The notes beneath the pieces were generated by a model that made no database searches, was not told where the DNA came from, and saw only the letters and a program-made list of their open reading frames with translations. A DNA stretch of 64,000 bases from Rallus limicola (lineage: Eukaryota; Chordata; Aves; Gruiformes; Rallidae). The position numbers were made by a program, and so were the translations under genes. Of the stretch, positions 1 through 9,601 are shown piece by piece. The first letter of the stretch is position 1. Each line of letters opens with the position of its first letter. The DNA is taken from the NCBI GenBank assembly GCA_022605955.1, contig JAKCOZ010000015.1:3725287-3789286 (forward strand). Reading direction: 5' to 3'.

Positions 1-520
1 AGAGAGCCCAATGTGTTAGCAAATATTCCCAACCATTAACTTCCAAAAGGCATGCTTTCTTCCAGAAAAATAAAAGGAAAAGTAAAATAAAAATCTATTT
101 ATAGCCTTCCTGCAGCGACTCTTCAGTCCCCCACCCCCTCACCCAAATGAGCTGGTTTCCGACTTTAATAGATTCCAGCCAATTTCTGTCGGTCCAGAGG
201 GAGGGAGAGGGAGAACCGCCAGCTCGGATAGCCTGTGGAACTATCCATCTATTATTAGTTGATGCTCAAACTCCGATGGGTACGGCCGGTTGAGGGTACC
301 ATATTGTGTGCTTGAAACCGGGGAGGGGAGGGGGGATGGAGGGTGGGGGGGGTACATCCTCTTTCTTCTGTCCCCCCTCTGGCCACCTTAACGCTCCAAC
401 AGCCGCCCTGCACACCGGCACCCGCCGGGAAGTTTGTGCTTTCCAGCAACTTTGGGTCCATTCCTCGCCCCGCCGCTCCGGCGGGCAGCGAGCGGAGACC
501 CCCGCGCCCGCCCGTATCCA

Positions 521-565
521 GCGCGGCGCGGCACGGCGCGGCACGGCACGGCACGGCGCAGCGCC
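521..565. repeat. GC-rich pentanucleotide repeat (GCACG/GCGCG)n
   Basis: Nine imperfect five-base units alternate between GCGCG and GCACG, 140 bp into intron 1. It is a short, CpG-dense microsatellite inside the promoter island. Confidence 0.85.
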
Positions 566-697
566 GGCCGCCGGCACCGGCAGCACCCGCCGCTGCCGCT
601 CCCCCGCGCGGCGCCGGCAGGCCCCGGGGCGGCCCCGCGATGCGCCACCGCGCCGGGCCGAGCCGCGGTGGCGGGGGGTCCCGGCCGGGGCGGCGGC

Positions 698-703
698 ACT
701 TAC
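698..703 (-). other. CACNA2D2: Splice donor of CACNA2D2 exon 1
   Basis: The minus strand reads GTAAGT directly after the first two bases of a Thr codon, a full consensus 5' splice site. The intron is therefore phase 2. Reading through would hit an in-frame TAA at once, which supports splicing here. Confidence 0.85.
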
Positions 704-828
704 GTGTGCTGCTGGGGGAAGCTGTAGCCGTGGGCGGCGGGGGCGGCGAGGAGCAGCAGCAGGGCCAGGTGGCCGCAGAGGGCCGGGGCGACGGGCGCCG
801 CGCTGCCGGTCGGAGCCGCCATCGCCAT
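704..828 (-). CDS. CACNA2D2: CACNA2D2 first coding exon (partial gene)
   Basis: The exon encodes 41 whole codons plus two bases of the next: MAMAAPTGSA, a linker, then the hydrophobic core LALLLLLAAPAAHG (about residues 21-34) and YSFPQQH plus a split Thr codon. The core is a signal peptide. YSFPQQHT is the conserved mature start of the voltage-gated calcium channel alpha-2/delta-2 subunit, an extracellular, membrane-anchored auxiliary protein that raises channel trafficking and current, mainly in neurons. Alpha-2/delta-1 does not begin this way. The start at 828 has a good Kozak context (A at -3, G at +4); a second in-frame Met lies two codons on. The exon ends in the donor GTAAGT. The leader is shorter than the human one as I recall it. 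The rest of this roughly 1100-residue protein lies left of the window. The gene assignment rests on one short exon but a distinctive motif. Confidence 0.88.
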
Positions 829-833
829 GTTTC

Positions 834-836
834 CAT
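834..836 (-). promoter_or_regulatory. Out-of-frame upstream ATG overlapping the CACNA2D2 start
   Basis: On the minus strand an ATG begins 8 nt before the main start (TTAATGGAAACATGG). It is in another frame and stays open across the whole of exon 1 into the splice donor. Its context is weaker (T at -3, G at +4) than that of the main start (A at -3, G at +4). If it lies in the mRNA it forms an overlapping upstream ORF that would lower translation unless ribosomes scan past it. Confidence 0.55.
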
Positions 837-1151
837 TAACGGCGCGGCGGGGAAGGGGCAGAGGCGGCGGCGGCCCCGCGGGGCGGCTCCCCCCGCCGCC
901 ACTCGTGCGACGAGCGCGGCAGTCCTCGGCAGGGGGGCAGCGCCGCGCCGGCTGCAGGCACCGACCGGCGGCCGCTCGCCCGCTGCCTCTCCGCGGCGGC
1001 CGGCACTGAGCGCCCGCGAACCGCTACTTTCCCTCAAATAGGCGGGCAGGCAGGCGCCCCGGCCCGGCCCAGCCTCCTCTCCGCCCGCCCGCCTCCCTCC
1101 CCCCAGCCCCCCGCGCCGCTCCGGTCCCCGCCGCCCCGCCGCCGCCGCCGC

Positions 1152-1163
1152 CGCGCATGCGCC
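1152..1163. promoter_or_regulatory. NRF1 binding site in CpG island
   Basis: CGCGCATGCGCC contains the perfect palindrome GCGCATGCGC, which matches the NRF1 consensus. NRF1 sites are common in CpG-island promoters near the transcription start. This site is about 325 bp upstream of the start codon. Confidence 0.65.
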
Positions 1164-1470
1164 GCCCGCGCCCCCCCTCCCTCTCCCCTCCCGTCTTCGC
1201 CGGTCCCGCCGCCCTCGGCCCCGCACCGGGCGGGCGCTCCCCGGCCGCGGCCTCCCCGCCAATACCCCCGTGCCCCGAGCGTGTCCCCGGTGCCCCGCCG
1301 GCGGGGGGGCAAACGCGGGCGCTTCCCCGGGCACTGCCGCGGCGGCGGGTCTGTGTGTGCCGTGGGCTCCTTCCCATCTCCCAGGCGGGTGCTACCCCCG
1401 CGGGGCCGTGTCCGTCTTCGGGGGCCACCTCCCGCAGACGGGTCAGCGACGGGGAATCCCCAGTTTCCTT

Positions 1471-1497
1471 AAACCATAGTAACAGCAGCTATGGTTT
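1471..1497. promoter_or_regulatory. Inverted repeat with RFX-like half sites at island edge
   Basis: AAACCATAG and CTATGGTTT form perfect 9-bp inverted arms around a 9-nt spacer. CCATAGTAAC within it resembles an RFX X-box half site. It sits at the distal edge of the CpG island, about 650 bp upstream of the start codon. Function is only inferred. Confidence 0.3.
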
Positions 1498-4400
1498 GTA
1501 TTTGCTTTTCTTTAAACGCTCTCTGGCTTGGGGGAGCCTCCGTGGGCTGAAAATCCCAACTAAGGGAATGAGTAAACGCAGCCCAAACCCACCAGGGTTC
1601 CCTAGCCAGGCTCTGGAAGGCCTGGATTTTGCAGTGCTGTCTTCATGGTCGCTGCAGTGTCATTTCAGCTTCTCTAAATCCAGGCACTTCGTTGAAGCTG
1701 ACTGCTGGCGACTCGCAGGGACAGCTGGCAAAGGCAGAGCCAGGGTGGCTGTCCACGTGCCCTCTGATTCCCTCCCCAGATAGCCAAAACTTGGAGGGTC
1801 ACAGGCTGGGCGATTCGTGGCTCACACTGCTTTGCCCTCTTTAACTTCAGAAAACGTGTTAAGGCTGCCGGTATCTGAACAGACCTCCAGCCATTGCCTT
1901 GATACATCAGCGCTTTAAAGACTCCTTGGTCCTGCCCACTGGAAGAGCAAGGCGGCAAGGACAGGAGCCCCTGGCAGTTTGGATCCCAGCTCAGAGGTTT
2001 CAAAGAGTTCCAGCTTGGGAGAGGATAGGATTTTGTTGGGGAGAGGTTGTTTCTCTGAAGGACTCCGTGCACTGGTTTGCAGAAGGGGTTTTCTTCTTCT
2101 AATGGATGGAATCGCCTCTCTCCTTTGTTTCTGATGGGAAAAAGAAGCATTTTGGAGTCGCACAGCCCCAGACTCAGATTCCTGCTATGCCAGGAGCCTC
2201 GAGAGTGCTGCCTAAATTCCCATGGTCACATCCAGACACACCACCAATTCCGTTGCAGGGAGGAGCACTGGTTTATAAATGGAAACAACAAGGATTTGAT
2301 GCAGCGACTCCAGCTTGAGCTGGTTCACGGCGACAATCCCTTTTTTAATGAGGCAGAGAAACACTGTCATTTGCCCAACTCAGGTTGGAAGTCAGCAGTA
2401 AAACCTACGCTCCCATCCAGAAAATCAGCCTTGCAAAAACATCAGACGCTGACCTGATGTGCTCGACACAAAGATGGATACACACAGTAACTTAATACTT
2501 CAACAAAATATTGATACTCCAAGATTGCCTCTCCAGCTCCTGTACCACAGGGAGACTGTGGCTATTCTTTGCACAGCCTTCTGGATACGGTCTGGGTTTG
2601 TGCCCTGCGTTTCAGCTGCATCTACTACATGTAGGTAAGGCAGGTTTGGATGGGCTATTCCAGTTGAAAGCCCAGTTACTGACCCGTCATGCAGAAGTTT
2701 CCAATTTATAAGCTGTGAGCGTGTTTCAGCAGCGGTGAGTAGGTAATCTCTAGTGTATACATGGGAAACAGAGCAACAATATGATAAACAGCTTGTCCAC
2801 TGCTGGCAGAGTCAGCAGCAGGTAGTAAACACTCTTCATTGTGTAGAATTTGGCTTTCCAAACTCTTGATAGACAAATTCAGTTGTCTGTTACAACCATA
2901 CTTTTTTTTTCCCCAGAGGACCTGGGTCAGCATCTATCTAGCAGATAAAATTTAACTGAAGATACAGGCCAACAGGGTCCAGATTTCAGGTTCCTGTTCT
3001 AACTGGATACCCAGGGTCTGTGAGGCAACACTGCAATAGCCTCGATACCCTTTAGAATTTGGGGGTTTCTCTGCATCACACAGCCTGTAAGAAAAGCTCA
3101 GGGATGCCACTGTGCCTTGCCACAGCCATCGACTGCTTTCCCAAATGCCTGGCGCCCAGCAGCTGGCTGCTCTACGGTTTGCAGATGCATGGTGTGTATT
3201 GCAGCAGCCCCAGCGCTGGGTGCTCCAGCCTGCGGTGCCTGAACCGTGCGTGTGGACAGAGCCCCGCTCAGAGCCCCGCTCCGTCGCAGGCGCAGCAACT
3301 CCACACATTCCGACTGGAGGGGAGGGGTGGTGGGGGGGGGGGGGGGGATTTCTTTCTGTGAGACATGGCTCTCCCAAATCCTTACAATTGCTTTGTTTGA
3401 ATCCAGATATCAACATCCTTCAGAGCAAAATTTGACCTTGTAGTCTCACGGTACGGGCAGCCCTCTAGATGTCAAGTAATTATGTTCCAGTGTGGCTGTT
3501 TGGGTTTGTTAACAGTCGAGCCGTGCCTGACACGTCCCTGTTTGGAAAGCACAGCCCTGCACTGCTGAGATGGACATTTTGTTTTAGTTTTGTCACGGTG
3601 TTTTTTCTTTGTTGTTTCCAATGCTTTTGACCATGTTGTACTTATTGCTGTGATCCCTGCAGTCCATATGGTTAGTAGTAAGCTGCTTGGGCACAGCCTT
3701 AAATGTAAAGGGGCAAAATCGTGGAATTAGCCAAGAAACATGGCAGGGAAAAAAGTGTTGATTCACACCTGCAGGCTGCTAGGTTAACCCTGTCACCTCA
3801 CTACCAAAGCCTATTTCTCAGGACACAAATGTATATCCTTTTACTACCAGACTTTCAAAGGCAATGTTTCTTTTCCAAGCCATACATAGAAGGGAGAAAC
3901 ATTCAGGACCTGCATAAAACTTAAAAAGACTGTATGCTAACAGTTTTGCAAATCAGTGCTGCCCTAAAAGAGGGAGAAGCAAATCAGTGGAGTCATCTTC
4001 TACCTGGTATTCTGTTGAGAATGACAGGAAAGACAGCCTCGCTCCATAGAGCATCCTTCATGTTCTCTGCAGCAGGCACCGCTGCGCTGTGGCCTCTCTG
4101 AAACTCTGTGGCATCAAGCACCACCAAGGCACACAGACAGGGGCTTGAGCATGGAGTTCAAGCCACAGCCTCCAGAGCAGCTTGTAACATGTCAGTGTGG
4201 GTTCTGGGAGCAAGTGTGAATCAGCCTGAGGTCGCAGTGAAAGCACTGTAATCTATACAGGACCCTGTGGAATTCAGCACCGTACCCGAAATACTGACAG
4301 GGTTGCAGCAGAACAGGCAGCACCGCTGCTATTCTCCCACGTCTTTTGGTGGAGAAGCCATGTAGGAGGAGGCTGTCTAAGTTGTTCTTCTGGCTGATTT

Positions 4401-4610
4401 ATTTGCAAATGCAGGTGAATGCTAGAGAAGGTGTGAGTTTAACTCTTCCCCTGACTGATCACTTCACAGGGAAAATGAGAGCCTTTGCAGTGAGTAACTG
4501 CTGCAGGGACATGTTTCTTACCTTACTCCTTCAGGAAAACCAAGTTGAGCCTTGCCCTGAAGTGAGAAGGGAGAGTCATCTGTGCTGTCCTTGGAAAGCA
4601 CATACCCTTG
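1498..4610. other. Upstream region without recognised gene
   Basis: I see no convincing exon or young repeat. Open frames here (for example 1674-2150 minus, 158 codons) show no recognisable family. Landmarks are a small CpG cluster at 3185-3300 containing a tandem AGAGCCCCGCTC, and a run of 17 G at 3332-3348. Confidence 0.55.
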
Positions 4611-5090
4611 AATAGAATAGAATAGAATAGGAGTAGAATAGAATAGAATCATAGAATCCCAGGGGATGGAAGGGCCCTGGAGAGCTCCTGGGGTCCAACC
4701 CCCTGCCAAAGCAGCTCCCAGCTCATAGTGCACAGGGCGGCGTCCAGACGGGGCTGGAATCTCTCCAGAGATGGAGACTCCACACCCCCCTGGGCAGCCT
4801 GGCCCAGGGCTCCCTCACCCTCACTGGGGAAAAGTTCTTCCCCATGGTGGTGGGGAACTTCCTCTGCTCCAACTTGCAGCCATTGCCCCTTGTCCTGTCC
4901 CCACAGACACTGAAAAGGGGCTGCCCATTTCCCCCTGCATCCCATCCTTCAGAGAGTGATCAACATTCATCAGGTCCCCCCTTAGTCTTCTCTTCTCCAG
5001 GCTGAACAGCCCCAGCTCCCTCAGCCTTTCCTCACAGGGGAGATGCTCCAGGCCCTTCAGCATCTTTGTAGCCTCCTCTGCAGACTGGTG
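4611..5090 (-). mobile_element. CR1 LINE 3' fragment, young, minus strand
   Basis: Read on the minus strand this is the last ~430 bp of a CR1 non-LTR retrotransposon: the end of ORF2 (the CR1-typical [10 protein letters not shown] motif is visible), then the 3'UTR ending in the CR1 tail. The tail at 4611-4656 has drifted into an (AATAG)n-type pentamer array on the plus strand. The copy is 5'-truncated near 5090, as is usual for CR1. It is almost identical to the copy at 30037-30384, which suggests fairly recent insertion. Confidence 0.92.
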
Positions 5091-6504
5091 GACTGAGAGG
5101 ACTTAGCAAGACTACTCCTTTCCCTCTATTAGCAGTTTACAGTGAAACGCTGCTGCTTATGTACTTCTGACTGATTCTGATGGCTGATTTTCCAGGATGT
5201 CTAATTCCTGCACAGGATCCCCCCCATGAAGGCAAGTCTGATGCAGGACACAAGCTTCAACTCTGGGTGGACTGGCACAAGCACCTGTACATGAGAGGTA
5301 GCTCAGCAGAACAAATACATTGGTTCAAACCAGAATGACTTCCATGGAATTAGTCCAGGTCCACACTCACATAATGGCTAGAGCAGTTTTGCCCCCATGG
5401 CTAAACTGGAACTGGAACAAATGTGTACCTACACTCTTGACAAATCAGTTGCTGAGCAAGAGGTTAGAAAATGTGGTTGACATACCATTAAAGAGAGACA
5501 AATAAGGGAAAGAGGTAATTAAGAGTGAGCAAATGATAATAGCTAATACACATCCTAACTTCAGAGGTTTATTCTTACTCAGGGTTCTTAAACCCGAGCT
5601 CCTCAGCTGGTGATGTATAGGGTTGCTTGGTGCCAGATGTTAGTTTTTCAGAAGGAGGAGTAAAGAATGCACTTAACATTGGTAAAAACAAAATAACTAA
5701 CTGTTGCACTTGCCAGGAGTCATGGAAAGCCACATTGTATTTAAGAGCCCAAGGAGAAAGGAAGCAGCCTCCTGGGTGTTTGCAGATTTTCCAGGCCAGC
5801 CCAGATCAGAACCTGCAAGTAGGAGCAAAGAGGTGTCCTGAGGATACCACCACGGTCAGGAAAGAGAAAAAGCATGGGGACAGGATAAAAGCTACTGCAA
5901 AGTCCTTTGCCATCTGTCTCCAAGGGGCACTTACCTGCATGCTTTGAGGCACATGCTGACCTGACATTACAGAGCCAGAGCCCGTAGCTCCATTTAGAGA
6001 AACAGACAGGTTCTTTGCCCAAACTAATGTTATGCCAAGGCCAAGGGCTGGTCTGAGTCCACAACTAGAACTGATTCCTCTGATGCTATGATTTCATGCT
6101 AGGTATGTGGTCACTAGGCAGTCTGTGCTGTACATACACTCCATCTCAAAGAGGTGAGTCTCAAGATCTTTCTGGGTGATGCTCACATTTACAGAGGCCT
6201 TGGCCATGGTTGGAAACTTTCTCTGGAAGTGTAATTGGGGTTTGCCTGTTGACTTCATAGTTGTTTGGGGTTTTTTTTTGGCTTTCAGTACAGGCATGTA
6301 AAGCCCTGTCCATGACTCTAAACTTTTCCAGCTGTAAAAAGAGCCTCATTGCTAAAGGGCTGATGGGACAGTATGTGAAATTGGATATAGTCCCATGGTC
6401 GCTTTGGAGGCAGCTGGGACAGCTGAAGACATTATCATCCTCCAGCTTTTGCCTGTACCCATCCTCAAAGTACAGATCTGTCCTCAAAGTACAGTTAGAG
6501 CTGT
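5091..6504. other. Intergenic stretch, nothing recognised
   Basis: Unique-looking sequence of moderate GC. There is no exon-like frame that I recognise and no clear repeat. A T-run lies near 6270. Confidence 0.5.
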
Positions 6505-7170
6505 CAATCAGAGAAGGACCTGGGGGTGTTGGGTGACTGCAGACTGAATAAGAGTCAGCAGTGTGCCCAGGTGGCCAGAAAGGCCAATGGATTGTATTAA
6601 AAATACTGTGGCCAGTAGGTCTGGGGAGGGGATTGTGCCCCTGGACTGGGCACTGGGGAGGCTGCACCTCGAGTGCTGGGTCCAGGTCTGGGCTCCTCAA
6701 TATCAGAAGGACATGGAGGTCCTGGAGCGAGTCCAGAGAAGGGCAACCAGGCTGGGGAAGGGGCTGGAGGGCAAATCCTCTGAGGAGCAGCTGAGGGAGC
6801 TGGGGGTGTTGAGCCTGGAGAAGAGGAGGCTGAGGGGAGACCTTCTCCCCACCTCCCCTGCCCTGCCAGGAGGGTGCAGAGAGGTGGGGGATGGTCTCTT
6901 CAGCCAGGAGACAGGAGATGGGACAAGGGGCAATGGGCTCAAGCTGTGCCAGGGCAGGGTCAGAGCAGATGGGAGGGAAAAGTTCTTCCCTGGCAGAGTT
7001 GTGGGGCTGTGGCACAGGCTGCCCAGGGAGGGGCTGAGTCCCCTTCCCTGGGTGTGTTTAAAAAAGGGCAGATGAGGTGCTCAGGGATCTGGTTTAGCTC
7101 AGGATGGGAATGGTTGGACTTGATGATCTTTGAAGGTCTTTTCCAACCTGGTGATTCTGTGATTCTGTGA
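6505..7170 (+). mobile_element. CR1 LINE 3' fragment, plus strand
   Basis: About 665 bp of CR1 with part of the ORF2 C-terminal region still open: the translation at 6563-7075 includes [11 protein letters not shown] and [10 protein letters not shown], typical of the end of the CR1 reverse-transcriptase protein. It ends in the 3' tail (GATTCTGTGATTCTGTG). It is 5'-truncated and not functional. It differs in subfamily from the copies at 4.6 and 30 kb. Confidence 0.92.
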
Positions 7171-7999
7171 TCTGGCATGGGGAAGAGAAAAAAGGAAGCA
7201 GTCAGTCAGTTGAGCTCAAGTCCAAGTCACCTGCCATCGAATCATTTATCTTTGGGATCCAAACAATATTTCTGCACGATCTGAGAGTGAAACAGCTGAG
7301 GTCAGCATCATATCAAGTCACAGAGCATTGCACTCAGTTACCTAATGTAGTCATGCCTCACTATTGCTTTAATTTAAAAGACAGTTACTTCACAACAGTA
7401 ATCAGCACTTGTTTCAGAGTTCAGTGCAGGAGATACTCAACCTTGACCCATATCTGACATGGAGACGGTGTTTTTTTCATTTAGTTGGACAATGATTTAA
7501 GATTGTCACCTTGTTAAGTGCTTCTGCTGTGCTCAACACAGCGACTAAGATTGTTCTCCTGGCACTTTACAGTCATTAATGTATATACACCGGGAAGGAA
7601 TAGATATACTCGTGGTATATAGACTTGTGGTGTTCCCATCCCATAGGGGAGCAGCCAAGAACCAGAGGAGCCGAGTGACACACCAGAATCTGTGACAGAG
7701 AAGTCAACACCACTTTCCTAAAAATGAGCCCTAAAACCCAGCAGTTCCTCAGGGCCTGGCTCTGTGATTTGGGCTTGTGGGTGCTTCCAGAAAATAAATA
7801 GATTTCTTCTTATTATTAAATGCAGAAGAAGGCCTAAAGGTGATTTGATTAGATCATATAAGTACCTTTATCATGAGAACACAGGCGTTTTTAAAGGGCT
7901 TCTTAATCTAGTGGAAAAAGACATATTACAAGAACCAATGGCTGGAATTTAAAGCCAGAAAATTCAAATTAGAAACAAGGTGCAGAATTGAGGGTTTTC
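7171..7999. other. Intergenic stretch, nothing recognised
   Basis: AT-leaning sequence with no supported gene. The part at 7540-7700 faintly recalls ancient SINE/LINE tails but is too diverged to call. Confidence 0.45.
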
Positions 8000-8230
8000 T
8001 AACTGTAAGGATGATTAAATACTGGAAGAACTATCCAGGAATTATTTGCCTTTTGAATTCCTCCCATCAAGAGTAGATGTCTCTCTGGAAGATCCAATTT
8101 CATCAAACACATGGTGGGGGTATCAATATGGGGGGTAACTGGATGAAGTGCCTGGTCTTTGCTAAGCAGGAGGTCGGATTAGATCAATCTAATCATCTTT
8201 TGCAGTCTTAAATTCTATGAATCCATGAAT
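8000..8230 (+). mobile_element. Ancient CR1-like LINE 3' end
   Basis: A diverged copy of an old sauropsid CR1 family. Recognisable parts are a TGATTAAATACTGGAAGAAC-like segment, then AGGAGGTCGGATTAGATCAA, and the terminal TTCTATGAATCCATGAAT. The different tail and high divergence separate it from the younger avian CR1 copies in this window. Confidence 0.7.
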
Positions 8231-8999
8231 AGCAATGACCATCGTTGTACGTTCCAGTTTGTAGAACAGGGAAGAGCAGGCTGCAACATAGCTGGGAGAC
8301 AGAATAAAGCAGCCCATTATTAAAAAAAAGATAGCACTTTGCTCTGGAAACTAATCCTGTGAATGGTAATTATTTAAACTTCATCCATGTGTTTCAAAAT
8401 TCCCCTCCCCCTCCCCCAACAATATTTTAATTAGGTTTTAATTACAGGGCAAAAAAAAAATCACAATCCATTAATCAAATAGGTACTACTACATCCATAA
8501 GAGCATTACCAACATTCCTGCATCATGTTTAAATGCACAATTGATAGGGAAACAGCTGCTGATGTGAAGGAATAGGAATAGGAATAGGAAACCTGTAAAG
8601 GAGGACTCTCCTATAAAAGGTTTTATAGGCTTGAGCCTGGGATTCCTCTGTTACATTTGAGTAGCTATAAAAAATTTTGTGCTAGATCATAACATTCTGT
8701 AGTTGTGAATGCAACAGATTTTACAGAAAATCTGTTTTAGAAATGTCTCAGGGAGTTTTTCAAATAAAGACATCAGCACTGCTTGGTGCTTCTTAGCCTA
8801 TAAAGCAAAATTCTGTTGCTGTCATGCTACAGCCTTGATCTTCAACTTCCACACCAGCTTGGAGACCCACCCAGAAACCAGGACTTTGCATGTCCTCCCT
8901 TGGGGTTGCAAATGGGATACCTGCTTGTCAGATACAGGGGTCTGAATAAAATTTCCTGGGAAGGGATACGTTAGGCCTTCTGTTTGCATATTTGCCTAA
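8231..8999. other. Intergenic stretch with simple tracts
   Basis: AT-rich sequence with a C-rich tract near 8403-8418, an A-run near 8450, and about three GGAATA units at 8568-8590. No gene is visible. Confidence 0.5.
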
Positions 9000-9180
9000 C
9001 GTTTCATCTCCACATCATAACGTTTGAGCATCTCACAGTCTTTAGCACATTTATCTTCCCACTGCTTCCGAGACAACAAGAAGTGTCAATTCCCACGTTA
9101 CAGTTGGGAAACTGAGATATGGGGCACATGAAGCGATTTTCCTAACATCAAACAAGACATTTGCAGTACAGGAAGGGCTG
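9000..9180 (-). mobile_element. MIR/L2-type fossil
   Basis: CACGTTACAGTTGGGAAACT followed by GAGATATGGGGCACATGAAG matches the reverse complement of the MIR tail (the 'CCCATTTTACAGATGAGGAAACTGAGGC' type). Strongly diverged. Confidence 0.5.
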
Positions 9181-9231
9181 AACAAAGGTCTTGTGATACT
9201 GAATAGGTTTGCCTCATATTCCAGATCCAGG

Positions 9232-9340
9232 TAGCTTCAGGTCTGGAGGTTGGTGGCCCTGCCTGTGGCAGGGGGGGTTGGAACTCTGTGATCCTTGGGG
9301 TTCCTTCCAACCCAGACCGGTCTGGGATTCTAGGATTCTT
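9232..9340 (+). mobile_element. CR1 LINE 3' end, short fragment
   Basis: About 110 bp containing CCTGTGGCAGGGGGGGTTGG, CCTTCCAACCC and a terminal GGGATTCTAGGATTCT, the usual CR1 3' end. Heavily 5'-truncated. Confidence 0.85.
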
Positions 9341-9560
9341 CACCCTTTGGCATTTGGCTGGAATGCAAAATGATAGACAGAAAAGGGCTACCAAAAAAAT
9401 CAAGTTACTCAAGCAAATTTTCCCCACAAAGTGCTGCCTTTCTGATGGGGGGTAGGAGGAAGGTCAGGGGGACATTCTCTTTCCCAAGCTTCTGAAAATT
9501 TCTACCAATGCCCTTCTTAAGAATTGCAGTCATTGATTTTGGGTGTGAATTTTGGAAGGA

Positions 9561-9563
<3 letters not shown>

Positions 9564-9598
<35 letters not shown>
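9564..9598. repeat. (AC)n dinucleotide microsatellite
   Basis: An uninterrupted run of about 17 AC units, directly after an A-run. Likely polymorphic in length. Confidence 0.97.

Positions 9599-9601
<3 letters not shown>

Larger units (their letters stand above)
1..703 (-). other. CACNA2D2: Start of CACNA2D2 intron 1 (partial)
   Basis: This is sequence downstream of the exon 1 donor in gene orientation. The part next to the exon (about 440-703) is very GC-rich and belongs to the CpG island. From about 300 leftward it becomes AT-rich, with A-runs near 65-95. I see no further exon before the window edge. Confidence 0.75.
445..1445 (-). promoter_or_regulatory. CACNA2D2: CpG island promoter and 5'UTR of CACNA2D2
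   Basis: About 1 kb of extreme GC and CpG density is centred on exon 1 and extends upstream in gene orientation. GC boxes occur at 881-886 (GGGCGG) and 1081-1090 (two overlapping CCGCCC). A palindromic NRF1-type site lies at 1153-1162. I see no TATA box, so dispersed initiation typical of CpG-island promoters is likely. The transcription start cannot be placed from sequence; it must lie above 836 and probably below about 1250. Such islands often fire in both directions, so a divergent plus-strand noncoding transcript is possible but not shown. Confidence 0.85.

Noticed and set aside
704..828. Alternative assignment to CACNA2D1, CACNA2D3 or CACNA2D4
   Set aside because: The mature start YSFPQQHT fits alpha-2/delta-2; the delta-1 mature sequence differs clearly. 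I could not test it by search.
255..1334. A 359-codon minus-strand frame and other long frames in the CpG island
   Set aside because: Stop-poor, GC-rich sequence; Arg/Ala/Gly/Pro-rich with no family. It overlaps the real exon in another frame.
1674..2150. A 158-codon minus-strand frame upstream of CACNA2D2
   Set aside because: No recognisable domain, no clear promoter or splice context; length is within chance for 62 kb.
6563..7075. A 170-codon frame as a gene
   Set aside because: It is the C-terminal remnant of CR1 ORF2, 5'-truncated and without its catalytic RT domain.
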